Part shown: in pieces, positions 20,079-29,207 of the stretch
How the letters are laid out: every line of letters begins with the position of its first letter
Numbering within the stretch: position 1 is the first letter of the stretch
Assembly: GCF_001434585.1 (NCBI RefSeq)
Contig: NZ_AZDB01000004.1
Coordinates: 42,364 to 106,363, forward strand
Direction of reading: 5' to 3'
Origin: Companilactobacillus crustorum JCM 15951
Lineage (GTDB): Bacteria; Bacillota; Bacilli; Lactobacillales; Lactobacillaceae
Length of the DNA: 64,000 bases
Program-made: the position numbers and the translations under genes
The notes under the pieces: generated by a model
What the model saw: the letters and a program-made list of their open reading frames with translations, nothing else
Databases searched by the model: none
What the model was told of the DNA's origin: nothing

Positions 20079-21941
20079 ATGTCTAAAGTTATTGGTATTG
20101 ATTTAGGTACTACAAACTCTGCTGTAGCCGTTCTTGAAGGTGGCTCTCCAAAGATTATTACTAATCCAGAAGGTGCAAGAACAACTCCTTCAGTTGTTGC
20201 TTTCAAAGATGGTGAAATTCAAGTTGGTGAAGTTGCTAAGAGACAAGCAATTACAAACCCTGATACAGTTTCATCAATTAAGCGTCACATGGGTGAAGCA
20301 GGTTACAAGGTTAATGTAGCCGGCAAATCATATACACCACAAGAAATTTCAGCTTTCATTTTGCAACATATTAAGAAGTTTTCTGAAGATTACTTAGGTG
20401 AAGAAGTTACAGATGCCGTTGTTACAGTTCCTGCATACTTCAATGATTCACAAAGACAAGCTACTAAAGATGCTGGTAAGATTGCTGGTTTAAACGTTCA
20501 ACGTATCGTTAACGAACCAACAGCTTCAGCACTTGCTTATGGTCTTGATAATGATAAGGGTGATGAAAAGATCCTTGTTTATGACCTTGGTGGTGGTACA
20601 TTTGATGTTTCTGTTCTTCAATTAGGTGACGGTGTCTTCGAAGTACTTTCAACAAATGGTGATACACATCTTGGTGGTGATGATTTTGATCAAAAGATCA
20701 TCGACTGGTTAGTAGAACAATTTAAGGCTAAGAATGGCGTTGATTTGTCACAAGACAAGATGGCCCTTCAAAGATTAAAGGATGCTGCTGAAAAAGCTAA
20801 GAAAGACTTATCAGGTGTTGCTCAAACATCAATTAGTCTTCCATTTATTTCATCTGGTGCTAATGGTCCTCTTCACTTGGAAGAAACATTGACACGTGCT
20901 AAATTTGATGAATTGACAGCCGATCTTGTTGAAAGAACAAAGATCCCAGTTGACAACGCTTTGAAAGATGCTAATTTAACAAATTCTGATATTGACAAAG
21001 TTATCTTAAATGGTGGTTCAACACGTATTCCTGCTGTTCAAGATGCTGTTGCTAAGTGGACTGGCAAAGCCCCAGATCACTCAATTAACCCTGATGAAGC
21101 CGTAGCTCTTGGTGCTGCTATTCAAGGTGGTGTTATCTCTGGTGATGTTAAGGACGTTGTTTTGCTTGATGTTACACCATTGTCATTAGGTATTGAAACA
21201 ATGGGTGGAGTATTTACTAAGTTGATTGATAGAAATACAACTATTCCAACAAGTAAATCACAAGTATTTTCAACTGCTGCTGATAACCAAAGTGCTGTTG
21301 ATATCCATGTTCTTCAAGGCGAACGTTCAATGGCTGCTGATAATAAGACTTTGGGTCGTTTCCAATTGACAGATATTCCTGCTGCACCTCGTGGAGTACC
21401 TCAAATCCAAGTTACATTTGATATTGATAAGAACGGTATCGTAAATGTTTCTGCTAAAGATATGGGTACTAACAAGGAACAAAAGATCACTATCAAGAGT
21501 TCATCCGGTTTAAGTGATGAAGAAATTGATAAGATGATGAAGGAAGCTAAGGAACACGAAGAGGAAGATAACAAACGTAAGGAAGAGGTTGATGTTAAGA
21601 ATGATGTTGAACAAACATTGTTTGCAACAGATAAGACTTTAAAAGACGTTAAAGGCAAAGTTTCTGATGATGAAATCAAGAAAGCTCAAGATGCTCGTGA
21701 TGCTTTGAAGAAGGCTCAAGACTCTGGTGATCTTGAAGATATGAAGAAGAAACGTGACGATTTGAACAAGATCGTTCAAGATCTTTCTGTAAAACTTTAT
21801 CAACAAGCTCAACAAGCACAACAACAAGCTGGTGGCGAAGGTGCTACTGGTACAGGCTCAACTGATGATAAGAAGTCAGGCGACGACAATACTGTTGATG
21901 GCGACTTTTCAGAAGTAGATCCTGATAAAGATAAGAAATAA
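20079..21941 (+). CDS. dnaK: molecular chaperone DnaK (Hsp70)
   Basis: ATP-driven Hsp70 chaperone. The nucleotide-binding domain begins with [16 protein letters not shown] and includes [14 protein letters not shown]. The conserved linker [19 protein letters not shown] precedes the substrate-binding beta domain. The alpha-helical lid follows, and the last 30 residues are Gln/Gly/Ala then acidic, as in other Gram-positive DnaKs. At 620 aa it has normal length. Start ATG is behind AAAGAGGTTTAGGTTT. An intergenic hairpin separates it from dnaJ. Confidence 0.98.
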   Translation: MSKVIGIDLGTTNSAVAVLEGGSPKIITNPEGARTTPSVVAFKDGEIQVGEVAKRQAITNPDTVSSIKRHMGEAGYKVNVAGKSYTPQEISAFILQHIKKFSEDYLGEEVTDAVVTVPAYFNDSQRQATKDAGKIAGLNVQRIVNEPTASALAYGLDNDKGDEKILVYDLGGGTFDVSVLQLGDGVFEVLSTNGDTHLGGDDFDQKIIDWLVEQFKAKNGVDLSQDKMALQRLKDAAEKAKKDLSGVAQTSISLPFISSGANGPLHLEETLTRAKFDELTADLVERTKIPVDNALKDANLTNSDIDKVILNGGSTRIPAVQDAVAKWTGKAPDHSINPDEAVALGAAIQGGVISGDVKDVVLLDVTPLSLGIETMGGVFTKLIDRNTTIPTSKSQVFSTAADNQSAVDIHVLQGERSMAADNKTLGRFQLTDIPAAPRGVPQIQVTFDIDKNGIVNVSAKDMGTNKEQKITIKSSSGLSDEEIDKMMKEAKEHEEEDNKRKEEVDVKNDVEQTLFATDKTLKDVKGKVSDDEIKKAQDARDALKKAQDSGDLEDMKKKRDDLNKIVQDLSVKLYQQAQQAQQQAGGEGATGTGSTDDKKSGDDNTVDGDFSEVDPDKDKK

Positions 21942-21948
21942 TTGTGAT

Positions 21949-22011
21949 AAAGAGCAGTGGTTTAATTACTAAAACCTTAATGGTATAGTGATAACAATAA
22001 CTGCTCTTTTG
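21949..22011 (+). terminator. hairpin between dnaK and dnaJ
   Basis: Outer arms AAGAGCAGT and ACTGCTCTT close a large loop that itself contains a GGTTT/AAACC hairpin; four T residues follow. The extended -10 motif TGGTATAGT (21981-21989) lies in the loop. It may partially terminate or process the dnaK message and provide a separate dnaJ promoter. Confidence 0.5.
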
Positions 22012-22062
22012 AGCGTTAAAAAGAAATAGGACGATTTTGTCCTGTTACATAAAGGTGATTTA

Positions 22063-23202
22063 ATGGCAGATAAAAATCCATATGACGTACTTGGCGTTGA
22101 CAAAAACGCTTCTGATGACGATATAAGAAAGGCATTCCGTAAACTTTCTAAGAAGTATCATCCGGACTTGAACAAAGCTCCTGATGCTGAAGAGAAATTT
22201 AAGGAAGTAAATGCAGCCTACGAAATATTAAAAGATCCGCAAAAACGTGCACAATATGATCAATATGGTTCTGCCGGCATGAATGGTGGACAAGGTGGAT
22301 TTGGCGGCTTCGGAGGCGGAGCTGGTTCTGATCAGTTCGGTGGCTTCGAAGATATCTTTAGTCAATTCTTTGGTGGCGGCGGTGCCGCTCGTCAAAATCC
22401 TAACGCTCCCAGACAAGGTTCCGATCTTCAGTATCGAATGGATCTAACTTTTGAAGAAGGAGTTTTTGGTAAGAAAACTAATATTTCCTATAACCGTGAA
22501 GAAGAATGTTCAACTTGTGATGGTTCAGGTGCTAAACCCGGAACTCATCCAGAAACATGTTCGAAGTGTCATGGTTCAGGTTATGTTGAAGTTGATCGCC
22601 AAACTCCACTTGGCCGTATGCGTACAAGAGTTGTTTGTGATGTCTGCAATGGTACCGGTAAGGAAATTAAAGAAAAGTGCCCTACATGTCATGGTTCAGG
22701 TAAGATCAATGAGAAGCATGAACTTAAGGTTACTGTACCAGCTGGTGTAGAAGATGGACAACAAATGCGTTTGGATGGCCAAGGTGAAGCCGGAACTAAC
22801 GGTGGACCTTATGGTGATTTGTACATCGTCTTTCACGTTGCTCCAAGCAAGGAGTTTAGACGTGACGGATCAACAATTTATGCATCAGTCAACATCAGTT
22901 TCCCACAAGCTACATTAGGCGATAAAATCAAAGTTAATACTGTACATGGACCTGTAGAATTGAATATCCCAAGTGGTACTCAGACAGGAACAACATTTAG
23001 ATTACGTGGTAAAGGTGCTCCAGTTTTGAATAGTAAGAGTATCGGTGATGAAAAGGTAACAGTTAATATTGTTACACCTCGTAAGTTATCTAATGAACAG
23101 CGTAATGCTTTGAAACAATTTGCCGAAGCTGGTGGCGACAAAGTCAAAGAAAAAGATAGTAACTTTTTCAATAAAGTAAGAGATGCCTTTAAAGGCGAAT
23201 AA
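22063..23202 (+). CDS. dnaJ: chaperone protein DnaJ (Hsp40, type I)
   Basis: Hsp40 cochaperone that stimulates DnaK ATPase. The 379 aa product has the J domain (3-70) with the HPD tripeptide in KKYHPDLNK, a Gly/Phe-rich region (about 75-110), and a zinc domain with four CxxCxGxG repeats ([32 protein letters not shown]). The two C-terminal beta-barrel substrate domains follow. The ATG follows AAAGGTGATTTA. It is the last gene of the HrcA regulon here and ends in a terminator. Confidence 0.98.
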   Translation: MADKNPYDVLGVDKNASDDDIRKAFRKLSKKYHPDLNKAPDAEEKFKEVNAAYEILKDPQKRAQYDQYGSAGMNGGQGGFGGFGGGAGSDQFGGFEDIFSQFFGGGGAARQNPNAPRQGSDLQYRMDLTFEEGVFGKKTNISYNREEECSTCDGSGAKPGTHPETCSKCHGSGYVEVDRQTPLGRMRTRVVCDVCNGTGKEIKEKCPTCHGSGKINEKHELKVTVPAGVEDGQQMRLDGQGEAGTNGGPYGDLYIVFHVAPSKEFRRDGSTIYASVNISFPQATLGDKIKVNTVHGPVELNIPSGTQTGTTFRLRGKGAPVLNSKSIGDEKVTVNIVTPRKLSNEQRNALKQFAEAGGDKVKEKDSNFFNKVRDAFKGE

Positions 23203-23206
23203 GTTT

Positions 23207-23252
23207 AAAAAATCGTTTTTAACTTCAAATAGGAGTTAGAAACGATTTTTTT
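23207..23252 (+). terminator. terminator after dnaJ
   Basis: AAAAATCGTTTTTAACTTC pairs with GAGTTAGAAACGATTTTT across a short AAATAG loop, with T residues to 23252. Confidence 0.85.
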
Positions 23253-23289
23253 GATGAAATATTATGGTTTGTGGCTCACTGCCGATTCC

Positions 23290-23448
23290 GGGACCTGGAG
23301 GGAAAACCAATATGGACGCTGGAACGCTGTGGACACGACTTGAAGTCAATTGAAGTTCGCAATTATCTTCAAGCTCGGTCTTGTCCTAAGCAATAAATTG
23401 CCGAGGACAATTTCACAGCTGAGGTCCATATTGATTTCCCCGGGTCCC
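23290..23448 (+). repeat. large structured inverted-repeat element, copy A (possible ncRNA)
   Basis: A 159-base element in the gap between dnaJ and lepA. Outer arms: GGGACC (23290-23295) pairs with GGTCCC (23443-23448), continuing through GGAAAACCAATATGGAC against GTCCATATTGATTTCC. Inner stems are GCTGTG/CACAGC (23326-23331 with 23414-23419), CTTGAAG/CTTCAAG (23339-23345 with 23367-23373) and TTGTCC/GGACAA (23381-23386 with 23405-23410). A homologous copy in the opposite orientation is at 32680-32862, and the stems differ by compensatory changes. No open reading frame explains it. It could be a small RNA, a mobile palindromic element or both. Whether it matches a catalogued lactobacillus RNA motif cannot be told from the sequence alone. 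Confidence 0.75.
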
Positions 23449-23570
23449 TCCATCTAGTTTTTTGTTAACTGGAATGTATAATATATTTAAGTTCTTAAGT
23501 GTTGATTATATTCCTAGTGGTTTGGTTACATAGTTAATAAAATAATTTCATTATCATTTTTTTAGTAGGA

Positions 23571-23683
23571 CTAATTAAATTTAGAAAAAGTCGTGCCCGC
23601 TGCGTTTCAGTCCAATTTTCTTGTTGTGGAGGATGGCAAAATTAGACTACATCGGTCTTGAGTAAAAACTGAAATTTAATTAG
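23571..23683. repeat. long inverted repeat upstream of lepA
   Basis: Arms CTAATTAAATTTAG (23571-23584) and CTGAAATTTAATTAG (23669-23683) are complementary except for one bulged base. Inside, AGTCCAATTTT (about 23609-23619) pairs with AAAATTAGACT (about 23638-23648). The loop carries no reading frame. It looks like a MITE-like palindrome or a structured 5' leader of lepA; nothing decides between them. The rest of the 23449-23570 and 23684-23781 sequence is AT-rich without clear features. Confidence 0.5.
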
Positions 23684-23781
23684 AATCTTAAATTTTTTGC
23701 AGAATTTTGTTAGCTAGAACATCGGTGTAGAATAGTGTAAAATAGAAAGAATGATAATTTTCTGATAGAAGGGAATAATTT

Positions 23782-25629
23782 ATGGATTTAGATCTCGATA
23801 AGTTAAAAGAAAGACAAAAAAGAATTCGTAATTTTTCTATCGTAGCGCATATCGATCATGGTAAATCAACGATTGCTGATCGAATTTTGGAAAGAACTAA
23901 AACAATTTCAAAACGTGAGATGAAAGCACAGATCTTGGATGATATGGATCTGGAACGTGAACGTGGAATTACTATTAAGTTAAATGCGGTAGAACTTGAA
24001 TATGAAGCAAAAGATGGGGAGACTTACATCTTTCATTTGATTGATACTCCAGGACACGTAGACTTCTCTTATGAAGTTTCACGGTCTTTGGCTGCTTGTG
24101 AGGGGGCCTTGTTGGTAGTGGATGCTGCTCAAGGTGTCGAAGCTCAAACATTAGCTAATGCTTACTTAGCAATTGATAATGACTTGGAAATTGTTCCGGT
24201 TATTAATAAGATTGATTTACCTTCAGCTGAACCAGATAAGGTAAAAGAGGAAATTGAAGAAACAATCGGAATTGATGCAGAATCCTCAGTTTTAATGAGT
24301 GCTAAAACTGGGATAGGTGTTGATGAATTATTGGAAAGAATTGTTTCTGATGTTCCCGCTCCAGAAGGAGATTTGGATAAACCACTTAAAGCATTGATTT
24401 TTGATTCTGTGTACGATAGTTATCGTGGCGTTGTTTTAGATGTACGTGTTCGAGAAGGCGTTGTAAAGGTCGGAGACACAATTGAATTGATGAGTAACAA
24501 GAAGACCTTTGAAGTTACTGAAGTTGGTGTAATGTCTCCTAAGGCGGTTAAACGTGATTATCTGATGGCTGGGGATGTTGGCTATATTACTGCGGTCATT
24601 AAGACAGTTAAGGATACTCAAGTTGGTGATACAGTCACATTGGCTGATAATCCAACTGATGAACCTTTAACGGGTTATCGCAAGAGTACACCAATGGTTT
24701 ATGCTGGACTTTATCCAGTTGATAATGCTAAGTATGAAGATTTGCATGAAGCTTTGGATAAGTTGCAACTTAACGATGCGGCTTTGGAATACGAACCTGA
24801 GACTTCTCAGGCTTTAGGATTTGGATTCCGTGTCGGGTTCCTAGGACTGTTGCATATGGATGTCGTTCAAGAACGGTTGGAACGTGATTTTGACCTTGAC
24901 CTAATTACTACGTCACCATCCGTTGACTATCATGTGACTAAGACTGATGGTGAGGAAATAATTGTTGATAATCCAGCAGAATTACCTGATGCAGCTGACA
25001 TTAAAGAAATACGTGAACCGTTTGTGAGAGCGGAAATTATGGTTCCTGAAGACTATGTGGGTCCAGTAATGGAGCTTTGTCAGCGTAAGCGTGGGGAATT
25101 TGTAACCATGGATTATTTGGATAAATATCGAGTCAATGTAGTTTATAAACTGCCATTGTTGGAAATTATCTTTGATTTCTTTGATGATCTAAAGTCTAAT
25201 ACTAAAGGTTATGCATCACTTGATTATGACGTCGATGATTATGAACCAAGTGAATTAGTTAAAATGGATATTTTGCTTAATGGCGAATCAGTTGATGCTT
25301 TGAGCTTTATTGTTCATAAAGACTTTGCTCAAAAACGAGGACGTGATATTGTTGCTCGCTTGAAAGAAGTTATTCCAAGACAAATGTTTGAAATTCCAAT
25401 TCAGGCAGCTATTGGCAATAAGATCGTAGCGCGTTCAAATGTTAAGGCTTATCGAAAGGATGTTACTGCTAAGTTGTATGGTGGTGATAGAACTCGTCGA
25501 GATAAGCTGTTGAACAAACAAAAGGCTGGTAAGAAACGAATGAAGGAAGTTGGTAAGGTGTCTGTACCACAAGAAGCCTTCATGTCAGTCTTAGATCTTA
25601 ATCGAGGCAAAGAAGACGGTAAAAACTAA
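23782..25629 (+). CDS. lepA: translation elongation factor 4 (LepA)
   Basis: Ribosome-associated GTPase, EF-G-like without domain IV, that acts on stalled or back-translocated ribosomes and in initiation. The 615 aa length is slightly above the usual 600. The G domain holds [42 protein letters not shown] and [13 protein letters not shown], the last two strongly LepA-specific. The C-terminal domain unique to LepA ends in [26 protein letters not shown] followed by [14 protein letters not shown]. The start ATG follows GAAGGGAA. Monocistronic between the structured gap and a strong terminator. Confidence 0.97.
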   Translation: MDLDLDKLKERQKRIRNFSIVAHIDHGKSTIADRILERTKTISKREMKAQILDDMDLERERGITIKLNAVELEYEAKDGETYIFHLIDTPGHVDFSYEVSRSLAACEGALLVVDAAQGVEAQTLANAYLAIDNDLEIVPVINKIDLPSAEPDKVKEEIEETIGIDAESSVLMSAKTGIGVDELLERIVSDVPAPEGDLDKPLKALIFDSVYDSYRGVVLDVRVREGVVKVGDTIELMSNKKTFEVTEVGVMSPKAVKRDYLMAGDVGYITAVIKTVKDTQVGDTVTLADNPTDEPLTGYRKSTPMVYAGLYPVDNAKYEDLHEALDKLQLNDAALEYEPETSQALGFGFRVGFLGLLHMDVVQERLERDFDLDLITTSPSVDYHVTKTDGEEIIVDNPAELPDAADIKEIREPFVRAEIMVPEDYVGPVMELCQRKRGEFVTMDYLDKYRVNVVYKLPLLEIIFDFFDDLKSNTKGYASLDYDVDDYEPSELVKMDILLNGESVDALSFIVHKDFAQKRGRDIVARLKEVIPRQMFEIPIQAAIGNKIVARSNVKAYRKDVTAKLYGGDRTRRDKLLNKQKAGKKRMKEVGKVSVPQEAFMSVLDLNRGKEDGKN

Positions 25630-25632
25630 ATA

Positions 25633-25678
25633 AGTGTTTATAATGTAATTAGTCATTGCATTATAAACGCTTTTTTTA
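25633..25678 (+). terminator. terminator after lepA
   Basis: A stem of about 17 bp, AGTGTTTATAATGTAAT against ATTGCATTATAAACGCT, with loop TAGTC and seven T residues after it. Confidence 0.9.
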
Positions 25679-25695
25679 TTTGGAGGGATTTTGAC

Positions 25696-27006
25696 ATGGA
25701 AAAATTTGATACGATCATTATAGGAGCTGGTCCAGCAGGGTTGGCTGCAGCCTATAATCTTAAAAGCAATAATCAGAAAGTAGCTGTTGTTGAAAATAAT
25801 CTCTGGGGTGGAACATGCCCTAACCGTGGCTGTGACCCTAAAAAAGTTCTTTTGAGTGGCGTAGAAGCCCGTGACCGGATGGTTCAATTGCAAGGTAAAG
25901 GTTTTGATGAGGTGCCTTACGTTAATTGGAAAGAACTAGAAAGCTTTAAAGAAAAATTTACTGATCCAGTTTCCAAAAACAGTCGGGATGGAATAGTTAA
26001 AGGCGGGATTACTGCGATTGATGGTCAGCCAAAATTTGTTTCAGACAATGAGATTGTGGTTAATGGGCAGGATCATTATCAGGCTGACAAATTTATTATT
26101 GCTACAGGACAACGCCCAAGCTATTTGAACATTGAGGGTAAAGAACATTTGCTTTCAAGTACTGATTTTCTTTCATTAAAAAAAATGCCCAAGGATATAA
26201 CAATTATCGGAGCGGGGTACATTGCTTTTGAATTGGCTACAATTGCTAACGCAACTGGGGCAAAAGTTCATATTATTCATCATAATGATCATCCTTTAAA
26301 AGAATTTGACCAAGAGTATGCTATGGAATTAGTCAAACAGCTAGAAAATAAGGGTGTTGATTTTAACTTCAATGTTGATACTAAAGAAATTGAACAACAA
26401 TCGAATGGCCAATACCTTCTTAGAGGCACAGATTTTGAATTGACAACTGATTTGGTTATTGGTGCTACTGGTAGAATTGCTAATACTGATTTCTTAGATT
26501 TGGAAAAGGCTGATGTGAAGTATTCTCGCCACGGAATTCAAGTAAACGACAAGTTACAGTCCACTAATAGTAAAATTTATGCCATTGGCGATGTCGTTGA
26601 TACTAAGCAGCCTAAATTGACACCAGTTGGCGGCTTTGAAGCAAGTTATGTCAGTGATGTTATTTTAGGAAAAACTACTCAAGCAATTGTTTATCCTTTA
26701 ATTCCTACTGTAGTTTATGGTAGTCCTAAATTGGCTAAAGTCGGGGTACAAACAGGTGTTAAAGTCATAAACCAGGATGTAACTAGTTGGTTCACTTATA
26801 GTCATACTAATGAAAATAAGGCTAAAATTAGGATAGTACTTAATGAAAAGTCAGAAATTATCGGGGCAACAGTTTTGAGTAACGAAGCTGATAGCTTTAT
26901 TAATCTTTTAACATTGGCAATTAAACAAAAGATGACGCATCAAGATATTGAAAAAGAAATATTTGCCTATCCTACTGCAGCTAGTGATTTAGAATATTTG
27001 ATTTAA
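25696..27006 (+). CDS. glutathione reductase-like FAD/NAD(P) oxidoreductase with His-to-Tyr change
   Basis: Class I pyridine nucleotide-disulfide oxidoreductase, 436 aa. It has the N-terminal FAD dinucleotide motif IIIGAGPAGLAAAY, the redox-active disulfide WGGTCPNRGC (Cys41 and Cys46), a second Rossmann motif ITIIGAGYIAFELA for NAD(P)H, the FAD-binding IYAIGDVVD and the C-terminal dimerisation domain. In glutathione reductases the C-terminal HPT motif supplies the catalytic His; here the aligned position in FAYPTAASD is Tyr (about 425). The substrate is therefore uncertain; a low-molecular-weight disulfide is the best guess. Start ATG follows TGGAGGGATTTTGAC. Flanked by terminators, so monocistronic. 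Confidence 0.85.
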   Translation: MEKFDTIIIGAGPAGLAAAYNLKSNNQKVAVVENNLWGGTCPNRGCDPKKVLLSGVEARDRMVQLQGKGFDEVPYVNWKELESFKEKFTDPVSKNSRDGIVKGGITAIDGQPKFVSDNEIVVNGQDHYQADKFIIATGQRPSYLNIEGKEHLLSSTDFLSLKKMPKDITIIGAGYIAFELATIANATGAKVHIIHHNDHPLKEFDQEYAMELVKQLENKGVDFNFNVDTKEIEQQSNGQYLLRGTDFELTTDLVIGATGRIANTDFLDLEKADVKYSRHGIQVNDKLQSTNSKIYAIGDVVDTKQPKLTPVGGFEASYVSDVILGKTTQAIVYPLIPTVVYGSPKLAKVGVQTGVKVINQDVTSWFTYSHTNENKAKIRIVLNEKSEIIGATVLSNEADSFINLLTLAIKQKMTHQDIEKEIFAYPTAASDLEYLI

Positions 27007-27011
27007 AATAT

Positions 27012-27046
27012 GAAAAAATCTCATGATAAAATATCATGGGATTTTT
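27012..27046 (+). terminator. terminator after the disulfide oxidoreductase
   Basis: AAAAATCTCATGATA/TATCATGGGATTTTT stem with a three-to-four base loop, ending in T residues. The symmetry could also let it act on the minus strand. Confidence 0.8.
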
Positions 27047-27234
27047 CATTACCAGGAGTAAGATGTTCTAGTTCATAAAATAATTTTACGTAATATGATA
27101 ATATTCTAATTAATTATATTATAAAAACACTGCTTAATATAACGGATTTTAATAGTCCAAAAGATTTCATTTTTTGGTAAAAATCAAGTATGATAGTATA
27201 AATTTAAATTTTGAGTTTTTAGTTAATTTCAAAT

Positions 27235-27279
27235 AAAAATGGCAGCCAGTATCTGTCTTGATACTAACTGCTATTTTTA
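27235..27279 (-). terminator. terminator after galE
   Basis: AAAAATGGCAG..AGTATC pairs with GATACT..CTGCTATTTTT across a TGTCT loop. Read on the minus strand it ends galE with a U-rich tail. The preceding 27047-27234 stretch is AT-rich and holds no gene that I can see. Confidence 0.75.
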
Positions 27280-27289
27280 TTAAAGATTA

Positions 27290-28279
27290 TTAGTCTTCAT
27301 AACCGTTTAAATGTTTTGACTTGAAGTTCCAAGCATCACTGATAACTTTTTCGACGTCATCATATTTAGGGCTCCACTTGAGAACAGTTCTAGCCTTAGT
27401 TGAGTCAGCAATCAAAGTACTAGGATCGCCGGCACGACGTGGACCAATTTTGGCAGGAATTTCTTTGCCGGTAGCTTTACGAGCTGCTTCAAGAATTTCC
27501 TTGTTAGAGAAGCCATTGGATGAGCCAAGATTGAAGACATCACTGTCATGTCCAGCACGTAAATATTCCATAGCTAAACGATGAGCTTCAGCTAGATCTT
27601 CAACATGGACATAGTCACGAACGTTAGTACCGTCTTTAGTATCGTAATCATCACCGAAGATAGTTAATTCGTCGCGTTGACCAGCTGCAACTTGTAAAAC
27701 AACTGGAATTAAGTGGGTTTCAGGATTGTGATCCTCACCAATTGAACCATCAGATTTAGCACCTCCAACATTAAAGTATCTTAAAGCGACAAACTTGATA
27801 CCATAGGCGACATCACACCAATGCATGATTTTTTCCATGGCTAGCTTGCTTTCACCATAGGGATTAGTTGGAACAGTAGGATCAGTTTCTTTAATTGGAA
27901 TATGTTTAGGTTCGCCATAAGTCGCTGCAGTGGAAGAGAAGACGATATGCTTAGTTCCAAAGTTATGCATGACTTGTAGCAAAGAAATCATTCCTGAAGT
28001 ATTATTATCAAAATACTTTAAAGGATCTTTCATCGATTCTGGAACGATTGAGAAAGCAGCAAAGTGAATAACATCAGTAATGTTTTCATTTTGGAATAAT
28101 TTAATCAAAAATTCTTTATCACGGACATCACCTTGATAGAATTTGGCTTTGTGATTGATAGCTTGGACGTGACCTGTAGAAAGGTTGTCTGCCACGATTA
28201 CATCATAACCTTGTTCACACAAATGATCGACCGTATGTGAACCGATATAACCGGCCCCACCTAAAACAAGAATGCTCAT
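27290..28279 (-). CDS. galE: UDP-glucose 4-epimerase
   Basis: Interconverts UDP-glucose and UDP-galactose with tightly bound NAD; serves galactose metabolism and surface polysaccharide precursors. The 329 aa product has the NAD motif GGAGYIGSH (residues 7-15), the SSTAATYG segment with the catalytic Ser/Thr and the YGESK motif (Tyr141, Lys145). [15 protein letters not shown] and [17 protein letters not shown] complete the family pattern. The start ATG is preceded on the minus strand by CTGGAGGTAATTTT. It stands alone, convergent with the preceding oxidoreductase gene and divergent from the sortase. Confidence 0.96.
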   Translation of the reverse strand: MSILVLGGAGYIGSHTVDHLCEQGYDVIVADNLSTGHVQAINHKAKFYQGDVRDKEFLIKLFQNENITDVIHFAAFSIVPESMKDPLKYFDNNTSGMISLLQVMHNFGTKHIVFSSTAATYGEPKHIPIKETDPTVPTNPYGESKLAMEKIMHWCDVAYGIKFVALRYFNVGGAKSDGSIGEDHNPETHLIPVVLQVAAGQRDELTIFGDDYDTKDGTNVRDYVHVEDLAEAHRLAMEYLRAGHDSDVFNLGSSNGFSNKEILEAARKATGKEIPAKIGPRRAGDPSTLIADSTKARTVLKWSPKYDDVEKVISDAWNFKSKHLNGYED

Positions 28280-28325
28280 AAAATTACCTCCAGATTGATT
28301 TATAATTACATTATAGCTTATTTAT

Positions 28326-28354
28326 ATAGTATTAATTTTAGTAAAACTAGTAAA
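28326..28354 (-). promoter_or_regulatory. candidate galE promoter
   Basis: On the minus strand TTTACT (28354-28349), a 17-base spacer and TACTAT (28331-28326) precede galE by about 45 bases. A TATAAT nearer the gene lacks a good -35. Confidence 0.35.
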
Positions 28355-28434
28355 ACTGTACAATAAATTAAAAACTTAACTTTTAACGGTAGTTGTTTTA
28401 AGATTAGTTTATATTGTAAATTCATTGAAATGGA

Positions 28435-29103
28435 ATGAAAAAAATGAAGAAATTCTTTTCAATTTTTGGAACAGTCCTGCTGCTTCTAGTAGCATTAGTA
28501 TTGATTTTTAATCAGCCGATCAAAGAATATGCTGTTAAACGTATTTCTCAAAGAAACTTAACAACGTTAACCGCCAAGAAGGCTCAGGAAAATGCTAAGA
28601 AGTCAGGACAATTTGATTTTAATAAAGTAAAACCTATTTCAGCTTCCCAGGTAGCTCAAGCGTCAGTTAAGAATGACGCTGCCGTAATCGGTAAGATGGC
28701 TGTACCTTCAGTTAATTTGCGCTTGCCAATTGTCGTTGGTTTGAGTGACAATGCTCTTTCAACCGGTGGTGGCACGATGAAAAAGGATGAGGAAATGGGA
28801 AAATCTAATTATGCTTTAGCTGGTCATTATATGACTAACCAAGGTGCATTATTTTCACCCTTAGAAAATGCTCAAATAGGTGATATGGCATATATTACCG
28901 ATATGAAACGAGTTTATACATACAAGATTTACTTTAAGAAAATTGTTCCGCCAACAGCAGTTTATCTGCTTGATGATGTTAAAGGTCAAAGTATTTTAAC
29001 ATTGATCACTTGTGCTGACGGTGGTACTAACCGTTGGGCTTTGCAGGGTTCATTAGTCAGCAGTCAGCCGGCCAATAAAGGTACTCTAGCAGTCTTTTCT
29101 TAA
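28435..29103 (+). CDS. srtA: class A sortase
   Basis: Membrane-anchored transpeptidase that cleaves LPxTG-type signals and attaches surface proteins to peptidoglycan. The 222 aa product has an N-terminal membrane anchor (about 7-26), then the sortase barrel. The catalytic triad is visible: His131 in LAGHYMTN, Cys193 in LTLITCAD and Arg200 in GGTNRWALQG. The start could be ATG 28435 or ATG 28444; neither has a strong ribosome binding site. No LPxTG substrate is encoded in this window, which fits a housekeeping sortase. The class A assignment rests on N-terminal anchoring and the TLITC form. Confidence 0.92.
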   Translation: MKKMKKFFSIFGTVLLLLVALVLIFNQPIKEYAVKRISQRNLTTLTAKKAQENAKKSGQFDFNKVKPISASQVAQASVKNDAAVIGKMAVPSVNLRLPIVVGLSDNALSTGGGTMKKDEEMGKSNYALAGHYMTNQGALFSPLENAQIGDMAYITDMKRVYTYKIYFKKIVPPTAVYLLDDVKGQSILTLITCADGGTNRWALQGSLVSSQPANKGTLAVFS

Positions 29104-29112
29104 TGATTCCTT

Positions 29113-29160
29113 AAAAAGTTTTGAAATGTATTTGCAAATGATATTTCAAGGCTTTTTTTT
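29113..29160 (+). terminator. terminator after srtA
   Basis: AAAAGTTTTGAAATGTAT pairs imperfectly with ATGATATTTCAAGGCTTTT; eight T residues follow. Confidence 0.75.
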
Positions 29161-29173
29161 TATGTTTGATAAT

Positions 29174-29182
29174 TGATATAAT
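29174..29182 (+). promoter_or_regulatory. extended -10 promoter of recJ-apt
   Basis: TGATATAAT gives TGn plus a consensus -10 (29177-29182), only about 25 bases before the likely recJ start. No convincing -35 is seen. Confidence 0.5.
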
Positions 29183-29207
29183 TAACTAATTGTTAGTAGG
29201 TGATGGA

